64,000 bases of DNA from Aquarana catesbeiana (GCF_042186555.1 NC_133335.1:172977919-173041918); one strand, 5' to 3'; positions 32,213 to 44,386 are shown, numbered from the stretch's first letter. Program-made: numbers and translations. The notes: generated by a model not told the origin, from the letters alone.

Positions 32213-33407
32213 TTTAGCACCCTCTAGTGGTACTAGGATGTGTACAGAGTTTTCTTTGTGTAGGTACATTTCCAGGCTTGGCTGCCAGCCAAGCCTGAAT
32301 GTGAGCTGGGTGACTCACAAGCAGCATCACTGAGACCTCCCACATCTTTCCAGAACATGCTGGAATCTTCTGGAAAGGAAGGAGAAGAGGAAAGGTGGAG
32401 CTGCCTGGTGTCAGAAACCATGAATCAGACTGAGACAGAAGTACAGTTAAATCACACTTGTTTAATAATAATAAAAAAAGGTAAACAGAGTAAATGTAGT
32501 TAAAACATAGACAGAGTTCAGGAACCGGAATGTATAGTCAGACAAGCCAAAACATCAGGGAACCAGAGATGAGTGTAGTAAAACAGCAAGCAGGAATGTC
32601 AGCCATGCAAGTCTTTAACAGGAACACAGGAGAGCGTGGGCCTTGGGCCTGGGCTCAGGTGCGGACAGGACCCTCTTACAACCCACTGAGGTGTCCTGAC
32701 CAGGAGGCACAAGAGGAGGAAGAGAGGGCAGCAGGAGAACACTGCCGGGCAAGTCTCCAAGAGTTCCACAGAGACAGCCAGGAGGGCTGGTGAGTGTTCA
32801 CACAGTCAGGAGGACTGGGGAGGCATGCCTGAGAGGACTTGGAGAGTGCAGTCTGGGATGGGTGCAGAGTCAGTGGAGTGGACTGTAGTGGCACGAGCAG
32901 TGGAGAGAGGCAGCTGCAGCCAGGAAGGCTGGCAGGGTCTGAAGATGTGGTACTGGGATCAGTAGCCACGTGGACAGCTAGCACTAGGACTACCTACATT
33001 TTTGCTGCACCAAAAAGGGGCCCACAGTCCCTGACTGCCAAGGGCATTTGCTAAGGCCTGGTGGAAGCAGTGTCAGGCCTAATATAAAGTGCTAGCTGGT
33101 CCTGGAAGTGAAGAATCAAGTGATGTGCTGAAGAGTGAGATCAGTAGTCAAGTGATGTGCTCAAAGAAGAGAAGAAGTTGTATATACAGAGTGTATATAG
33201 CTCTAGTCCCCACATGTCCTGCTGAAATCTTCTGGGCATCCCACAATTCCCAAATCCCCATCCAAGTTTAATTACCCCAATAAAAACAACAAAAACAAAG
33301 TGCATGGATTGTTTTCTGTCTGAGGATTGACTGAAGATTGTGTGCCCGGCTGGGCAGGGTGACCAACAAACCACAATAATCAGCAACCCCTACAGGGTAC
33401 AGCTACA
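32213..33407 (+). mobile_element. 5' LTR of an endogenous retrovirus
   Basis: The LTR begins ttagcaccctctagtggt, corresponding to tgtagcaccctctagtgg in the 3' copy at 47445, and ends in gctaca directly before a primer-binding site. It contains tatata near 33182-33200 and aataaa near 33270, a plausible promoter and polyadenylation pair. The segment 32409-32635 is foreign: it matches the gypsy LTR at 34188. The length includes that insert. Confidence 0.8.
32409..32635 (-). repeat. partial gypsy-type LTR replacing part of the retroviral LTR
   Basis: From tgtcagaaaccatgaatcag onward it matches 34188-34420, the distal half of the gypsy LTR, in the same orientation. The 3' retroviral LTR has unrelated sequence (47673-47850) at the same place between ctgcctgg and ccttgggcctgggctcagg. 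The gypsy half-LTR therefore replaced about 180 bp of retroviral LTR. Confidence 0.7.
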
Positions 33408-33409
33408 TT

Positions 33410-33427
33410 TGGGGGCTCGTCCAGGAT
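33410..33427 (+). promoter_or_regulatory. retroviral primer-binding site, tRNA-Pro type
   Basis: The 18 bases tgggggctcgtccaggat, two bases after the LTR end, match the complement of a proline tRNA 3' end (tgggggctcgtccgggat) at 17 of 18 positions. This places the LTR boundary and identifies the element as retrovirus-like. Confidence 0.85.
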
Positions 33428-34187
33428 GTCTGTTCACAGGTAACCTGCCAGCCGTTGTCTTTAGCAACCGAGGTTGACTGAGTTGGGGAACTGCACTTTG
33501 TTTCACCAGTATTGAGGGACTGAACCCGGGGAAGGATTTATGTGCTCTGCCTGCATTCAGTGCTACAGTAACAAGTGTTGTTGCCCATAGCAACCAGCGG
33601 GAGCTGCCTGTCAAGTTATTGCTGCCTGCTTACGCAGTTGCCCAACCTGCGGCTGGGACGGACACTTATACTTTAAACCTGAAATTCAGTAAATTTCTAC
33701 CATGTGCCATCACCCCTGGCAACCACGGCGGGCGATCGCGCCCATGGATTAGAACTATGTCCAGCGACCTACAAATGCTGGATATTGTGACTGTTTGCTT
33801 CCAACTCCTGCTTTTGACAGTAAAGTGTGCCTGGAGATGTCTACTGTTGCCCGAGGTGATCGGGGTAAGCCTGCGGGACTGTGCCAAGAATGTTCCCTTC
33901 AGTGAAGAATGGGCTACAAACTTTATTGTTGCTACCGGCAACCACCGGAAAAGTCAGTGATCATCTACTCTCAGTTGCTCGGGCACAGCCGGTGTCGAGC
34001 GACATGCGCAGACAAGTCCAGCTAGTTCTAGTGTGCCTGCCAACTTCAGTTCATCAAACAAGGGGTTACCCCAGCAACCCACACCAGGGAAGGGGCCTGC
34101 CTATCAGTTTTGCAGACGCCAGCCTGTCTGGAAGCGAGGGGGCGGCGCCACACCCTAGAGGAGACCCAGCGTTTCCTGCTAGCAGAC
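33428..34187 (+). other. retroviral 5' internal region (leader, no recognisable protein)
   Basis: About 760 bp follow the primer site. A 113-codon frame (33619-33960) shows no retroviral motif that I recognise, and stops are frequent afterwards. It is probably leader plus decayed gag. It ends where the gypsy LTR begins at tatcaggaacc. Confidence 0.5.
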
Positions 34188-34606
34188 TATCAGGAACCAT
34201 GAATCAGACCGAGACAGAAGTATAGTTAAATCACACTTGTTTAATAATAATAATAAGGTAAACAGAGTAAGCGTAGTCAAAACAAGCCAGAGTTCAGTAA
34301 CCTGATCGGATAGTCAGCCAAGCAAATGTCAGAGAGCCAGAGATAAACGTAGTAGTACAGCAAGCAGGATCAGGAGCCAGAAGAAACGTCAGCCGAGCAA
34401 GTCTTCAACAGGAATGCAGGTGAAAGTCTCTATGATGTTGACAAAGGCAAAGGCAGAGATCAAGTGAGCTGGACAGCTTCAAGTAGACAGGACTGACGAG
34501 CAGAATCAACAACAGCTGGGTAACTGTGGAGACAGATGGGAGCTGGCAATTAGCCGACAGCTGAGCTGCCAGCTCAGAGAAGGAAGGGCTGAGCCCAGCC
34601 CTGACG
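34188..34606 (-). repeat. gypsy 3' LTR
   Basis: On the minus strand it starts gtcagggctgggctcagcc after a purine-rich tract (ggggagtggttgttgagg) at the pol end, and ends catggttcctgata. About 419 bp. The other copy visible is the half-LTR at 32409-32635. Confidence 0.7.
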
Positions 34607-34617
34607 GTACCCCCTCC

Positions 34618-36390
34618 TCAACAACCACTCCCCCTTGGAGGACCACCGGGCTTGAGGGGAAATTGTCTATGGAAATCACGGTGGAGGACAGGGGCATGTA
34701 CGTCCGAGGATGAGACCCAAGAGCATTCCTCCAGACCGTACCCATTCCAATGCACCAGGTACTGTATGCACCCATGGAACCTACGTGAGTCATCAATGGA
34801 TTGTACTTCATACTCCTCACGGTTCTCAACTTGTATAGGTTGAGAACGTGGCACCAAGGTGGTAAAGTGATTGCAGACCAAAGGTTTCAATAAGGAGACA
34901 TGAAACACATTTGAGATGCGCATACTAGGAGGAAGGTCTAAGGCGTAAGCCACTGGGTTAATCCTGCGAAGGATACGGAAAGGCCCAATAAACCGAGGTG
35001 CAAACTTCAAATAAGGAACATGAAGTCCGAGGTTGCGAGACAACAGCCAGACTCTGTCCCCAACCTGGTAGGAAGGTGCAGGCAGGCGTCTGCGGTCAGC
35101 AGGAAGTCTGTACCTATCGTTAGCATGTTGCAAAGCCTCCTAAACTTGTGCCCAAGTGGAACGAAGACCACGGAGATGCTCCTCTAACGCAGGAATACTC
35201 TGCGGAACAAACGAGTCAGGCAACATGGAAGGTTGGAAACCATAATTCGCCATAAACGGGGACAATCGGGGAGCAGAATTCAAGGCACTGTTGTGAGCAA
35301 ACTCTGCCCACAGTAATAGATCTGACCAGTTGTTATGATGGTCAGAAATATAGCAACGTAAGAATTGCTCCAAGGACTGATTGGCTCGTTCTGCGGCCCC
35401 ATTAGACTGCGGGTGATACGCAGAGGAGAAAGCAAGCTGAATTCCCAACTGTGCACAAAAGGCTCGCCAGAACCGGGAGACAAACTGACTACCCCTGTCC
35501 GAGACAATCACCTTGGGTAGCCCATGCAAGCGAAAGATCTCCAGAGCAAAAATGGAAGCCAGTTCCTTAGAAGTGGGCAACTTCTTAAGTGGAATACAAT
35601 GACACATCTTTGAGAACAGGTCAACCACCATTAGGATAACAGTGTTGCCTCGGGAGTTGGGTAACTCCACAATGAAATCCATAGACAGGTGGGTCCAGGG
35701 CCTCTCTCCATTGGGTATGGATTGTAGGAGGCCCACTGGAAGGTGTCGTGGAGTCTTACTCTGAGCACACAGGGAACAGGCAGCTACGAAAGCAGTTACA
35801 TCAGCCCGTAGACTAGGCCACCAGAATTGTTGGGAAATGGCCCAAACGAGTTGATTCTTCCCAGGGCGGCCAGCTGCCTTGGGAGAATGGTAAGTCTGGA
35901 GCACGGCAGTAGGGAGACTCTCTGGCACAAAGCAGCGGTCACAAGGTTTCTCAGGAGGAGCATGGACCTTAGCAGCAAGAATTTTGTCACCCAAAGAAGA
36001 AGTAAGACTGCTGCAAACCGTAGCCAGAATACGATCAGGAGGAATCACAGAAACCGGAACCAACTCCAACTTGGAAGTGGAGGAAAATTGTTGTGACAAG
36101 GCGTCAGCCCTTACATTCTTAGTACCGGGTAAGAATGAGATAATGTAATTAAAACTCGACAAGAAAAGAGCCCATCGCGCCCTTCTGGGAGAGAGGCTCT
36201 TAGCCTCAGACAAGAATGTGAGATTCTTATGGTCAGTAAGAATGAGAACCGACACAGTGGTACCTTCAAGGAGATGTCTCCATTCTTTCAGTGGTAAAAA
36301 TGATCGCCAACAGCTCTCTGTCACCAATCTCGTAATTGCACTCTGCAGGTGACAATATCTTGGAAAAGTAGCCACACGGATGCATAGCAC
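34618..36390 (-). pseudogene. gypsy pol: RNase H end, integrase and chromodomain
   Basis: The frame starts in the RNase H tail (ILTDHKNLTFLSEAKSLSPR). It continues into integrase, with a zinc-binding HHCC-type segment (CSLCAQSKTPR at its end) and the DDE core: LSMDFIVELPNSRGN, VIVSDRGSQFVSRFW and YHPQSNGAAERANQS, all three acidic residues present. After a single in-frame tag stop at 35137-35139 the same frame goes on with QVGDRVWLLSRNL and a chromodomain (VQSIDDSRRFHGCIQYLVHW, then WNGYGLEECSWV). The chromodomain would guide integration to modified chromatin. Apart from the stop this part is well preserved. Confidence 0.88.
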
Positions 36391-38354
36391 TCTCAGAGTT
36401 AGGACGTTGAGTCAGAAGGGCACCAACTCCAGTCTCAGAAGCATCAACTTCTAGGATAAAAGGCAACGTAGGATCAGGATGTGACAACACAGGAGCAGAA
36501 ACAAAGGCAGCCTTGAGATTCTCAAAGGCCTGAATGGACTCCGGAGACCAACTCTGTGGGTTACTGTACTTTCTGGACATATCAGTCAGGGGCTTGACCA
36601 GAGACGAGAAGCTACAAATAAACTTCCGATAATAGTTTGCAAAGACCAGGAAACGGTGCAGAGGACGTAAACCCACGGGTTGGGGCCACTGTAGGACTGC
36701 TGAAAGTTTCTCTGGGTCCATCGAAAAACCAGCAGTGGAAATGACATAGCCCAGGAATTTAACCTGTTCATGATGGAACTCGCACTTCTCCAGTTTACAA
36801 TAAAGATTGTTTTCTCTTAGTTTCTGAAGCACACAACAGACATCTCAGTGGTGGCTTCTCCAGGGACTTGGAAAATATGAGGATATCATCAAGATAAACC
36901 ACCACACATAACTGCAACAAATCTCGGAGGACATTGTTAATAAATTCCTGGAAAACTGCCGGGGTGTTACAAAGGCCAAAAGGCATTACTAGGTACTCAT
37001 AATGGCCTGTTCTGGTATTAAACGCAGTTTTCCACTCGTCGCCCTCCTTAATCCGCATGAGATTGTATGCCCCTCTCAAATCAAGCTGCATGAAAACCTT
37101 TGCTCCCTTGAGGCGGTCAAATAATGCTGTAATCAATGGAATCGGGTAGGCATTCTTTATCGTGAAACAATTGAGACCCCTATAATTAATACAAGGTCTC
37201 AGTTCACTGGTTTTCTTCTTCACAAAGAAGTAACCAGCACCAGCAGGAGACGAGGATTTGCGGATGAAACCCTCGAGAAAGTGTGTCTGCAACATACTCA
37301 TCCATGGCCTTATCCTCCAAGACTGAAAAACTGTAAACCCGGCCACGAGGGGTATGGCACCAGGTTGAAGGTCAATTGCGCAATCATAAGACCGGTGTGG
37401 AGGCAAACTACTGGCTTGACCCTTGTCATGGACATCACTAAAATTGTGGTACTCCTCCGGCAGGGAGGAGAGTGAAGAGGTGCACAGGACCTTGGCTACT
37501 CTCTGGAAGCATGTCTCACTGCATTGTGGTGACCAGGAGAGAACCTCAGCACGGAGCCAATCAAAAGAAGGGTTGTGCCTCTGTAACCAAGGATAACCAA
37601 TAACCAGCGGAAACCTAGGTGAGGAAATAACTTGGAATTGGATTATCTCATGGTGAAGAGCCCCTACGGCCATGGACAACAGAACCGTCTCATGAGTCAC
37701 ATGGGCAGGCTGTAGAGGTCTCACGTCAAGAGCCTCAATGGCTCGTGGAGTGTCACGCAGCTGCAGCGGACTCGAGTGCTGCGATACAAAGGCAGCATCA
37801 ATGAACAGGCCTGCAGCCCCAGAGTCGATTACACCCTGTATCTCGATGGACGACTCAGCCCAAGAAAGCGTGACCGAAACCAGGGGCTTATCCTTCTGGA
37901 TAACTGGGGACGAAACAATGCCACCTAAGGTCTGTCCATGACAGGACCTCAAGGTTCGGGCATTCCCTGGACAGGTAGGACAAGACTTCAAAAAGTGACC
38001 TGCCTGGCCACAATAAAGGCACAATCTCTCCCTCCTCCTAAAGGCTCTCTCATCCGCAGAGGGACACATGAAGCCTAAGTGCATGGGTTCATCTTCACTG
38101 ACCGACTCGGTACCAGGAGGCATGGGAGGTGAGGGAGGCACGGGTGGGACTGCAAAGCTCAGAGGCAAACATACAGGAGGCAAACATACAGGAGGCTTCC
38201 ACAAGCGCTCCTTAAAAGAAATTCTTTCTCTGAGTCTGGAGTCAATGAGGATGGCAAATGTGATCAACCTCTCCAGCTCAGTGGGTATATCTCGTACTCT
38301 GTTTGATGGACATGAAGCACTTGGCAGCAGAAGCTGAGCGTGCAGGAATGTCAA
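36266..38354 (-). pseudogene. gypsy gag C-terminus, protease, reverse transcriptase and RNase H
   Basis: The order from 38354 is gag C-terminus, CCHC zinc knuckle (CLYCGQAGHFLKSC), aspartic protease with IDSGAAGLFID, and reverse transcriptase with FMQLDLRGAYNLMRI, YLVMPFGLCNTPAVFQ and VVYLDDILIFS (intact YLDD). A frameshift near 36835-36850 leads into the thumb (EKCEFHHEQVKFLGYVIS) and RNase H (FILEVDASETGVGALL). A second shift near 36290 leads to the next segment. The shifts, not motif loss, inactivate it. Confidence 0.88.
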
Positions 38355-38582
38355 ATACCCTTTTTTTTTTTTTTCACTTTAAAAGGTTTTTTATTGAGTT
38401 TTTCAATATCATACATAGACAGGGTTAAAACAAATAAAAAGAAAAATGTAAACAAATATAAACAAATATAATTAACAAGTATGAGTAGGAAGCACAGAGC
38501 CAGAGTGATCGTATTTAGAATTACAGTAATATATACTTACAGATACTTATGTATACTTGTATTTGCTAGTCCATAACACCCA

Positions 38583-41500
38583 TCATTTGTCGAATTTATC
38601 ACAGTAAAGTGAGTTAATTGCTAAGAGACGTTCAAATGTATAGTTTTGTTGCACTTTTCTGATCACATCATTTATATTGAGTGTTAGGGTGCTTTTCCAG
38701 TTTTGGAGTACCAGGGACCTAGCTACTAGTAGTATTTGAGTGACTATGTGTCTCATGTTGTGCGGAAATGTTTCTAGCCCTATTAGTAGGATAGCCAATG
38801 CGGGATTTGGGGATGTGAGTATTCCTGTAATGGACGAGATGAGTTTAAACGCTTGATTCCAGAAGCTAACGACACTGGGGCACTCCCAGAACATGTGGAG
38901 AAGGTGGCCTTTGTGTCCACATTCTCTCCAGCATAGGGGTGACGTGTTGGGAAACATTTTTGCAATTCGGCATGGGGTGTATTGCCATCGGTTCATCACC
39001 CTTATTGAGGATTCCCCGTGGCTAATACAGTGTGAGGTACGTTGTATAGTTTGAAACATGAATTTCCATTGGTCTTCAGTAAGCATTTTTCCTATGTCCA
39101 TGTTCCACCTTATATGTACTGCGGATTTTTTGAACACTCTTTTGTTCTGTAGTGTGTAGTAATACAGTGATATACCCTTATTGTTTTTTGAACCTTGGGT
39201 GAGGTGTCGCCATATGGAGGGCGGGAGTTTGAAGGTACTTATTGGGTTTCTTTTCATAAAGTGAGATACTCGTAAGCACATGAACAGCATATGATGAGGC
39301 ATATTATGTTTTTTCATAATCTGTTCTGCCGATTGTGGGGTGTTGTGTGTGAGAAGGTCATGTACTTTTGTTATCCCATGGGTCGGGAGCGCTTTCAAGG
39401 ATATCATTGGAATATTAGCTTCAATCATGCTTAGAGGAAGAGTAAAATCTATTGTCTCGCTGTTACTAAGTGTGCGTGTTAGGAGGAATCTCCAGGCTTG
39501 TAGTGATATGATGATAGTTGGGGGTAAATTTCTGAGGTTCCAAGGTATCAGGTGTCTCCTAAAAGGACCGTCTGCAGGTCTGGTAAGGGAGCTAAATGTT
39601 TTTCTATGTCTACCTATAGCGAACTATCCGTGGTCGAGAACCAATATTTGAGTTGGTCAAGTCTAGTTGCCCACATGTAGTCATGTATGTCTATTAGGCC
39701 TGCGCCCCCTACAGATTTGTGGGGTATTAGATTGGGTTGAGAGCATCTTGCTTTTTTGGGTCCCCATAAGAGTTTCCATTGAAGGTTAGAGAGGGATTTA
39801 AGATAATGTGCCGGAATAGCTAGTGGAAGCACTCTGAACATGTACAAAATTTGAGGGAGAATCAGCATTTTAAATGCTGCTAGCCTACCCAACCAAGATA
39901 ATTCTCGATTTGCTATATTACAAGTTTGAGTTTCTATTTTGTATATGAGTGACTTCATGTTAGTGTCCATTAGTGAAGTAATATCATTATTTAGGGTAAT
40001 GCCCAGGTATGTTATACCTTTAGTGCTCCATGCGTATGGGAGGGATTGTTGTAGTTCAAGACAATCTACATTCGGTACACCCAAGTTAAGTATGAGGGAT
40101 TTTGAGAAATTCACCTTGTAATATGAGATATCACCAAAAGATTTCAGTATTTCGTGTGCTGCTGGGAGGGATTTTAGTGGGTTTGATAGCATCAGGATCA
40201 CATCATCTGCGAATAAATTGATGACATGGTGGGAGGAGCCAAAATGGAATCCATGTATATCAGTATGAGTTCTAATGGCCTCCGCCAGGGGTTCAATCAT
40301 GAGGTTGAAGATCGTTGGGGATAAAGGGCAGCCCTGGCGGGTACCATTAGTTATCTGAAACTGTATGGAAAGCATACTGGAGGGCAGGAGTACAGGGCCA
40401 GCACTATGTTCAGTATATGACCACAAAAACCAAATTTGGACAGAGTCATTGACATGTACTTCCAGTGTACCCTGTCAAATGCCTTCTCTGCGTCAATTGA
40501 GAGCAGCAGAGAAGGCGTTTGATTTTTAACAGCATAGTGGATTATATTAACCATTCTCCTTGTAGCATCTGAGGTTTGTCTCCCCTTCATGAAGCCCATC
40601 TGGTCGCGTTGTATAAGGGACAGAACACATTCCGCTAGTCTTTGTGATAAGAGTTTTGCGTATATCTTTATGTCTGTGTTTAGTAGGGAGATTGGACGGA
40701 AATTAGGTGGTGTATGAGGTTCTTTGCCTGGTTTGGGCAGAGTAACTATGTATGCCTTTAGAATTTCTGGGGGGAAGGATGATGTGTCTGCTGCTTTTGT
40801 AAAGACCTGTTGAAGATATGGTGTAAGGTGTGATTTGTATATTTTAAAGTATTCATTGGAGAACCCGTCAGGTCCTGGCGATTTGCCATTAGGTAGTGAG
40901 GCTAATGCATTTTCTATTTCGGGTATAGTAAATGGAGAGTTCAGTAAGGTAATTTGGGATTCCGATAAGGAAGGCAACTTCAAGTTGTGAAGGAAGTTTT
41001 GTATATTTGGTTGAGTTGGTTGGTGTGTGGTAGAGTCATCTTTAATATTGTACAGACTACTGTAGTAATTAGCGAATTGGTTGGCTATGTCCTGTGGATT
41101 AGTGATTTTATGTTTGAGGGTGGGGTGAATCAGATGTGTGATTCTCGATTTGGATTGTATCGCTTTTATTCTATTGGCCAAGTATTTGCCTGCTTTATTA
41201 GCATTGGCGTATGAGTTCAATTTCAGTCGGCGTAGGTGGTAGTCATATTGTTGGGTCAATATATCTCTTAATTTGTTTCTCAGTGTGGAGAGTTGTTGTG
41301 TGAGATTAAGGTCAGGCGTTTGTTTATTTTGTGATTCTAAGGAATGTATATCCGTCAGAATGGAGTTGATATGGGCTGTGCGTCGCTTCTTTTCTCTAGC
41401 ACTCAGCTGAATTAGTATTCCCCTCATATATGCCTTATGAGCGTTCCATAGAGTAAAAGGGTTTTCTACCGATTTTGCATTATCATGAAAAAAATTGCTA

Positions 41501-42301
41501 AGGTGTTGAGAAATGATTGTGGACGTGCGGGGTTCTTGTAATACTCTGATGTTATTGCGCCAGATGGGTGGAGAAGAGGAGACAACCTGGTCATTGATAG
41601 TAATAGTAACAGCTGCATGGTCAGACAACGTGATATCGTGGATCTGTGCAGAGGAAACTTTTTGTAATAACCATTTATCAGTGAGGAATAAGTCAATTCG
41701 TGAATAAGAACAATGCCTGTGGGAGAAAAAGGTGTAATCTCTAGCATTCACATGTAGGCAACGCCAAGTATCAAAGAGTTCTGCACTGTGAATAGTTTTG
41801 TTCAGGAATGTGCTACTATTCATTTTGGTGTTTGTCGTATCTAGTTTCGGATCCACAATGAGGTTAAAGTCACTGCATCGTATGAGGTTGCCATATAGGT
41901 GGGACTTTGTCTTCTTAAGAAGCCTGTTGAGAAAACGGGTTGATGTGAATTTGGTGCATATAGAAACACCACCGTATATGGAGTTGAATTAATATCGCCC
42001 TTAAGGATGATATATCTGCCGTTAGCATCCAGAATCGTTTCCTTGTGTTGAAAGGATAGCCTATTTCTCAGTGCAATTAGAACTCCTCTTTTTTTATGTC
42101 CTGGCGTGCATGCCAAAAACACATGGGGGTACTCTTTGTTGGTGCATGTCGGGGCTTTGGATTCCTGGAAATGAGTCTCCTGGACACATAGGATGTCTGC
42201 CTTGTGTTTTAGGGCCTCGGCCCACATGGAGAGCCTTTAACAGGGTGGTTTAAGCCCCCCTGGCGTTTATAGATAGGCAGGTAATTGGCATGGAGATAAT
42301 T
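38583..42301 (-). pseudogene. L1 ORF2: endonuclease, reverse transcriptase, Cys-rich C-terminus
   Basis: ORF2 begins near 42301 (MPITCLSINARG). The endonuclease has ADILCVQETHFQES and SHRHCSYSRIDLFL, then TLSDHAAVTI. The reverse transcriptase has LPNGKSPGPDGFSNEY, FRPISLLNTDIKIYAKLL, LSIDAEKAFDRVHW, GTRQGCPLSPTIFNLMIEPL and INLFADDVILML with both catalytic Asp intact. The C-terminus has CWRECGHKGHLLHMFWECPS, a Cys/His motif of L1 type. Frame changes occur near 42265, 42240, 41935, 40400 and 39610. The protein would nick DNA and prime reverse transcription at the target. Confidence 0.85.
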
Positions 42302-42634
42302 TCGGGGATTGTGCGGCATCATTCTGCAAGATATATACTCACTGTGGCCAATTGTATCGTCTGGCACGGCAGAGTTGATTCTGTTTAATTCTGGATCGTA
42401 AATGGCGTCTACTACTGGTCGGCGTGCTTCCATCATAAAAAAGGTAAAAGAAAACAAACAATGGAGAAGAAACAAAGTTAATGTTGCAAAGTTAACGAAC
42501 TTATTAAGAAAGGGATCCATAAACAGATCCATATGCAGACGTAACTGCTGCTTAGGTGTTGGCGGGGAGAAAACAGGGATTGAACTTGGATACCCTGTAT
42601 CCGGAGAGAAGGAATGTCATAAGTCGTGTTACGT

Positions 42635-43828
42635 TTATGCATTTCCTCCGGCAGTTTTCTTAGAGGAGCGTTTGCGTGAAACCACTTGCCAGTCTTCTTG
42701 TATTGGAGTAGGTGTAGGAGCTTGGACAAGTGGCGGAGTATGGGCTGGTAGTATGCCCCATTGTCGCAATGCTGCAATGCCTTCGTCCAATGTGGAGATC
42801 AGGACTGACGTACCGTTATGGGTAACGGACAGCTTGGCGGGGTATTTCCACTTGTGGATAATGTTGTGGTTTCTTAAAGCCTTGGTTATTGTCGCAAGGT
42901 TGCAACGTTGTTGGAGAGTGTGTCTGGACAGGTCTGGAAACAGCTGCAGCTCAGCGTATTGCGGGTGTCTGCTGTCAGGTCTACGTGATACTATCAGGAG
43001 TTGTTCCTTGACATGATAGTAGTGTACCCCGAGTAGCACATCCCTGGGAGTATTTTCTGGAAGGAAGGAAGGTTTGGGGATACGGTGGATGCGATCCACA
43101 ATGAGGTCCTGTGGAGACAGGGATGGGATTAGGGTGGAGAAGAGCGCTTGGGTATACGACAGTAGTTGTGTAGCAGGAATAGATTCAGGTATCCCCCTAA
43201 TCTTGAGATTGTTCCTCCTGGAACGGTCTTCCAAATCTGCTACTTTTGTTTTCAGCCATGTGATTTCTTCTGTGTGGTTGCTGTGTGCATCCACCATTGT
43301 ACTGAAGGATGAGGTAAAGTCACTCATACTTTGTTCAATATGGCCTACTCTACTTCCCAAAGCCTGCACTTCTCTCTGACAGTGGTTGATTTCTGCTGTC
43401 ATATCAGCATGTAATGAGGCTTTTAGTGATAATAGCATGTCCTTTAGGACTGTATCTGACACCGGTCTGTCAGAAGTGGGGAAAGCTGCTATAGGGTCTG
43501 GTGCATGAGTTGTAGCTGGCACTTCAGTGGTGTGAGGCCTGCTTACCTCAATGTCATGGTCCATCAGCGGTCTCTCAGGGGAAAAAGTCCTTTGGTTCTG
43601 CTTTACTGGGCTCCTGGTGGACGGACTAGATGTCCCAGAGGAAGACCCGCTATCCGTTCAGGTGTTTAGTGGCTCGTTCTGAGGACCGGAGCGGCCGTTT
43701 TGTGTGGATGCAGCCCGCTGTTCTTTCTGGCTCATCTTCGCGCCGGCGCCATTTTGGTGGTGATCGCACGCTCGGAAGAAATCCTGCAGTTTCTGCGAAT
43801 TTTGAGGATTTTTTCTGTGCCTAGGCAT
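42635..43828 (-). pseudogene. L1 ORF1p with a single premature stop
   Basis: The likely start is the Met at 43828 (MPRHRKNPQNSQKLQ). The frame is open except for one tga at 43655-43657, then continues in the same phase through SSSGTSSPSTRSPVKQ to 42635, about 397 codons in all. After the stop come a probable coiled coil (IEQSMSDFTSSFSTMVDAHS), KVADLEDRSRRNNLKIRGIP (start of the RRM), VDRIHRIPKP and a C-terminal domain (LFPDLSRHTLQQRCNL). It is the RNA-binding chaperone partner of ORF2p. A downstream Met at 43564 could give a shorter 309-aa product. Confidence 0.8.
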
Positions 43829-43984
43829 ATCGGCGGGCACAGCGGGTTCCAGGGATTCCGTGAATGGATTGTGAGGCAGGGATGATGCCGGTGTTCGCGG
43901 ATGTGTTCGGATTCTCTCCGGCGGCTGAGCGGAGCTCTTACATTAAGCGTCCATGTTGGAGCTCGGTCGCCACGCCCCCTACTC
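43829..43984 (-). promoter_or_regulatory. 5' UTR of L1 copy 2
   Basis: About 155 bp between the target duplication and the ORF1 start, GC-rich. Transcription from here is inferred only from position. Confidence 0.4.
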
Positions 43985-44386
43985 GTCAAATACCCTTTTG
44001 AAGGAGGCCACAAATTCAGGGTAACTCAAGACAACAGGTTTTTGCGTCTACCATAGAGGGTTTGCCCAGGCCAAGGCTCTCTCAGAAAGCAAAGATATCA
44101 CAAAACCTACTTTGCTTCTGTCTGTGGGAAACGCCTGGGGCAGCATTTCAAAGTAAATCTCAACCTGGTTGAGAAACCCTCTGCATTGAACTGGATCGCC
44201 CCCAAAACGCTGGGGAAGCGGAGCAGAACCAGACATACTTCTTATAGAGGTAATAGTCGGAGCGGGTGCTCCCAGACTGCTAGCAGAATTCAGGTCCCTG
44301 GAAGGGATAGCAGATTGGTCGCCCCACGGCAGCTTGGAGGAGGAATGGGGGATAGGAGGCTCCCAGGCCCAGGAAATCCATGTTTC
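43985..44386 (-). pseudogene. gypsy gag, N-terminal part
   Basis: A minus-strand frame (44236-44048) encodes PLPQRFGGDPVQCRGFLNQV, then IYFEMLPQAFPTDRSKVGFV and ALAWANPLW, the Retrotrans_gag (capsid-like) domain of vertebrate Ty3/gypsy elements. It then meets a stop and continues to the L1 insertion at 43985. The missing gag start would lie beyond 44386, where the foldback element begins. It forms the particle shell in active elements. Confidence 0.75.

Larger units (their letters stand above)
38365..43984 (-). mobile_element. L1-type LINE (copy 2), full length, inserted in gypsy gag
   Basis: It is flanked by the 15-bp duplication gtcaaataccctttt (38350-38364 and 43985-43999). The poly-A tail (T-run from 38361) and an aataaa signal lie at the 3' end, and a 5' UTR of about 150 bp precedes ORF1. 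At 5.6 kb it is full length. It keeps the FADD box, but ORF1 has one stop and ORF2 several frameshifts. It is distinct from L1 copy 1, though clearly of the same broad group. Confidence 0.88.
34188..44386 (-). mobile_element. Ty3/gypsy chromodomain retrotransposon (chromovirus), 5' end missing
   Basis: In transcription order on the minus strand: gag (44386-43985 and 38349 onward, split by an L1), zinc knuckle, protease, reverse transcriptase, RNase H, integrase, chromodomain, 3' LTR. The order with integrase after RNase H is that of Ty3/gypsy, and the chromodomain marks a chromovirus. The 5' LTR and gag start are absent: the sequence is cut at 44386 by the foldback element. One stop, two frameshifts and the L1 insertion break the polyprotein. 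Confidence 0.88.

Noticed and set aside
33619..33960. 113-codon frame as possible retroviral gag or accessory gene
   Set aside because: No recognisable motif, and stops follow immediately. It is kept as decayed leader sequence.
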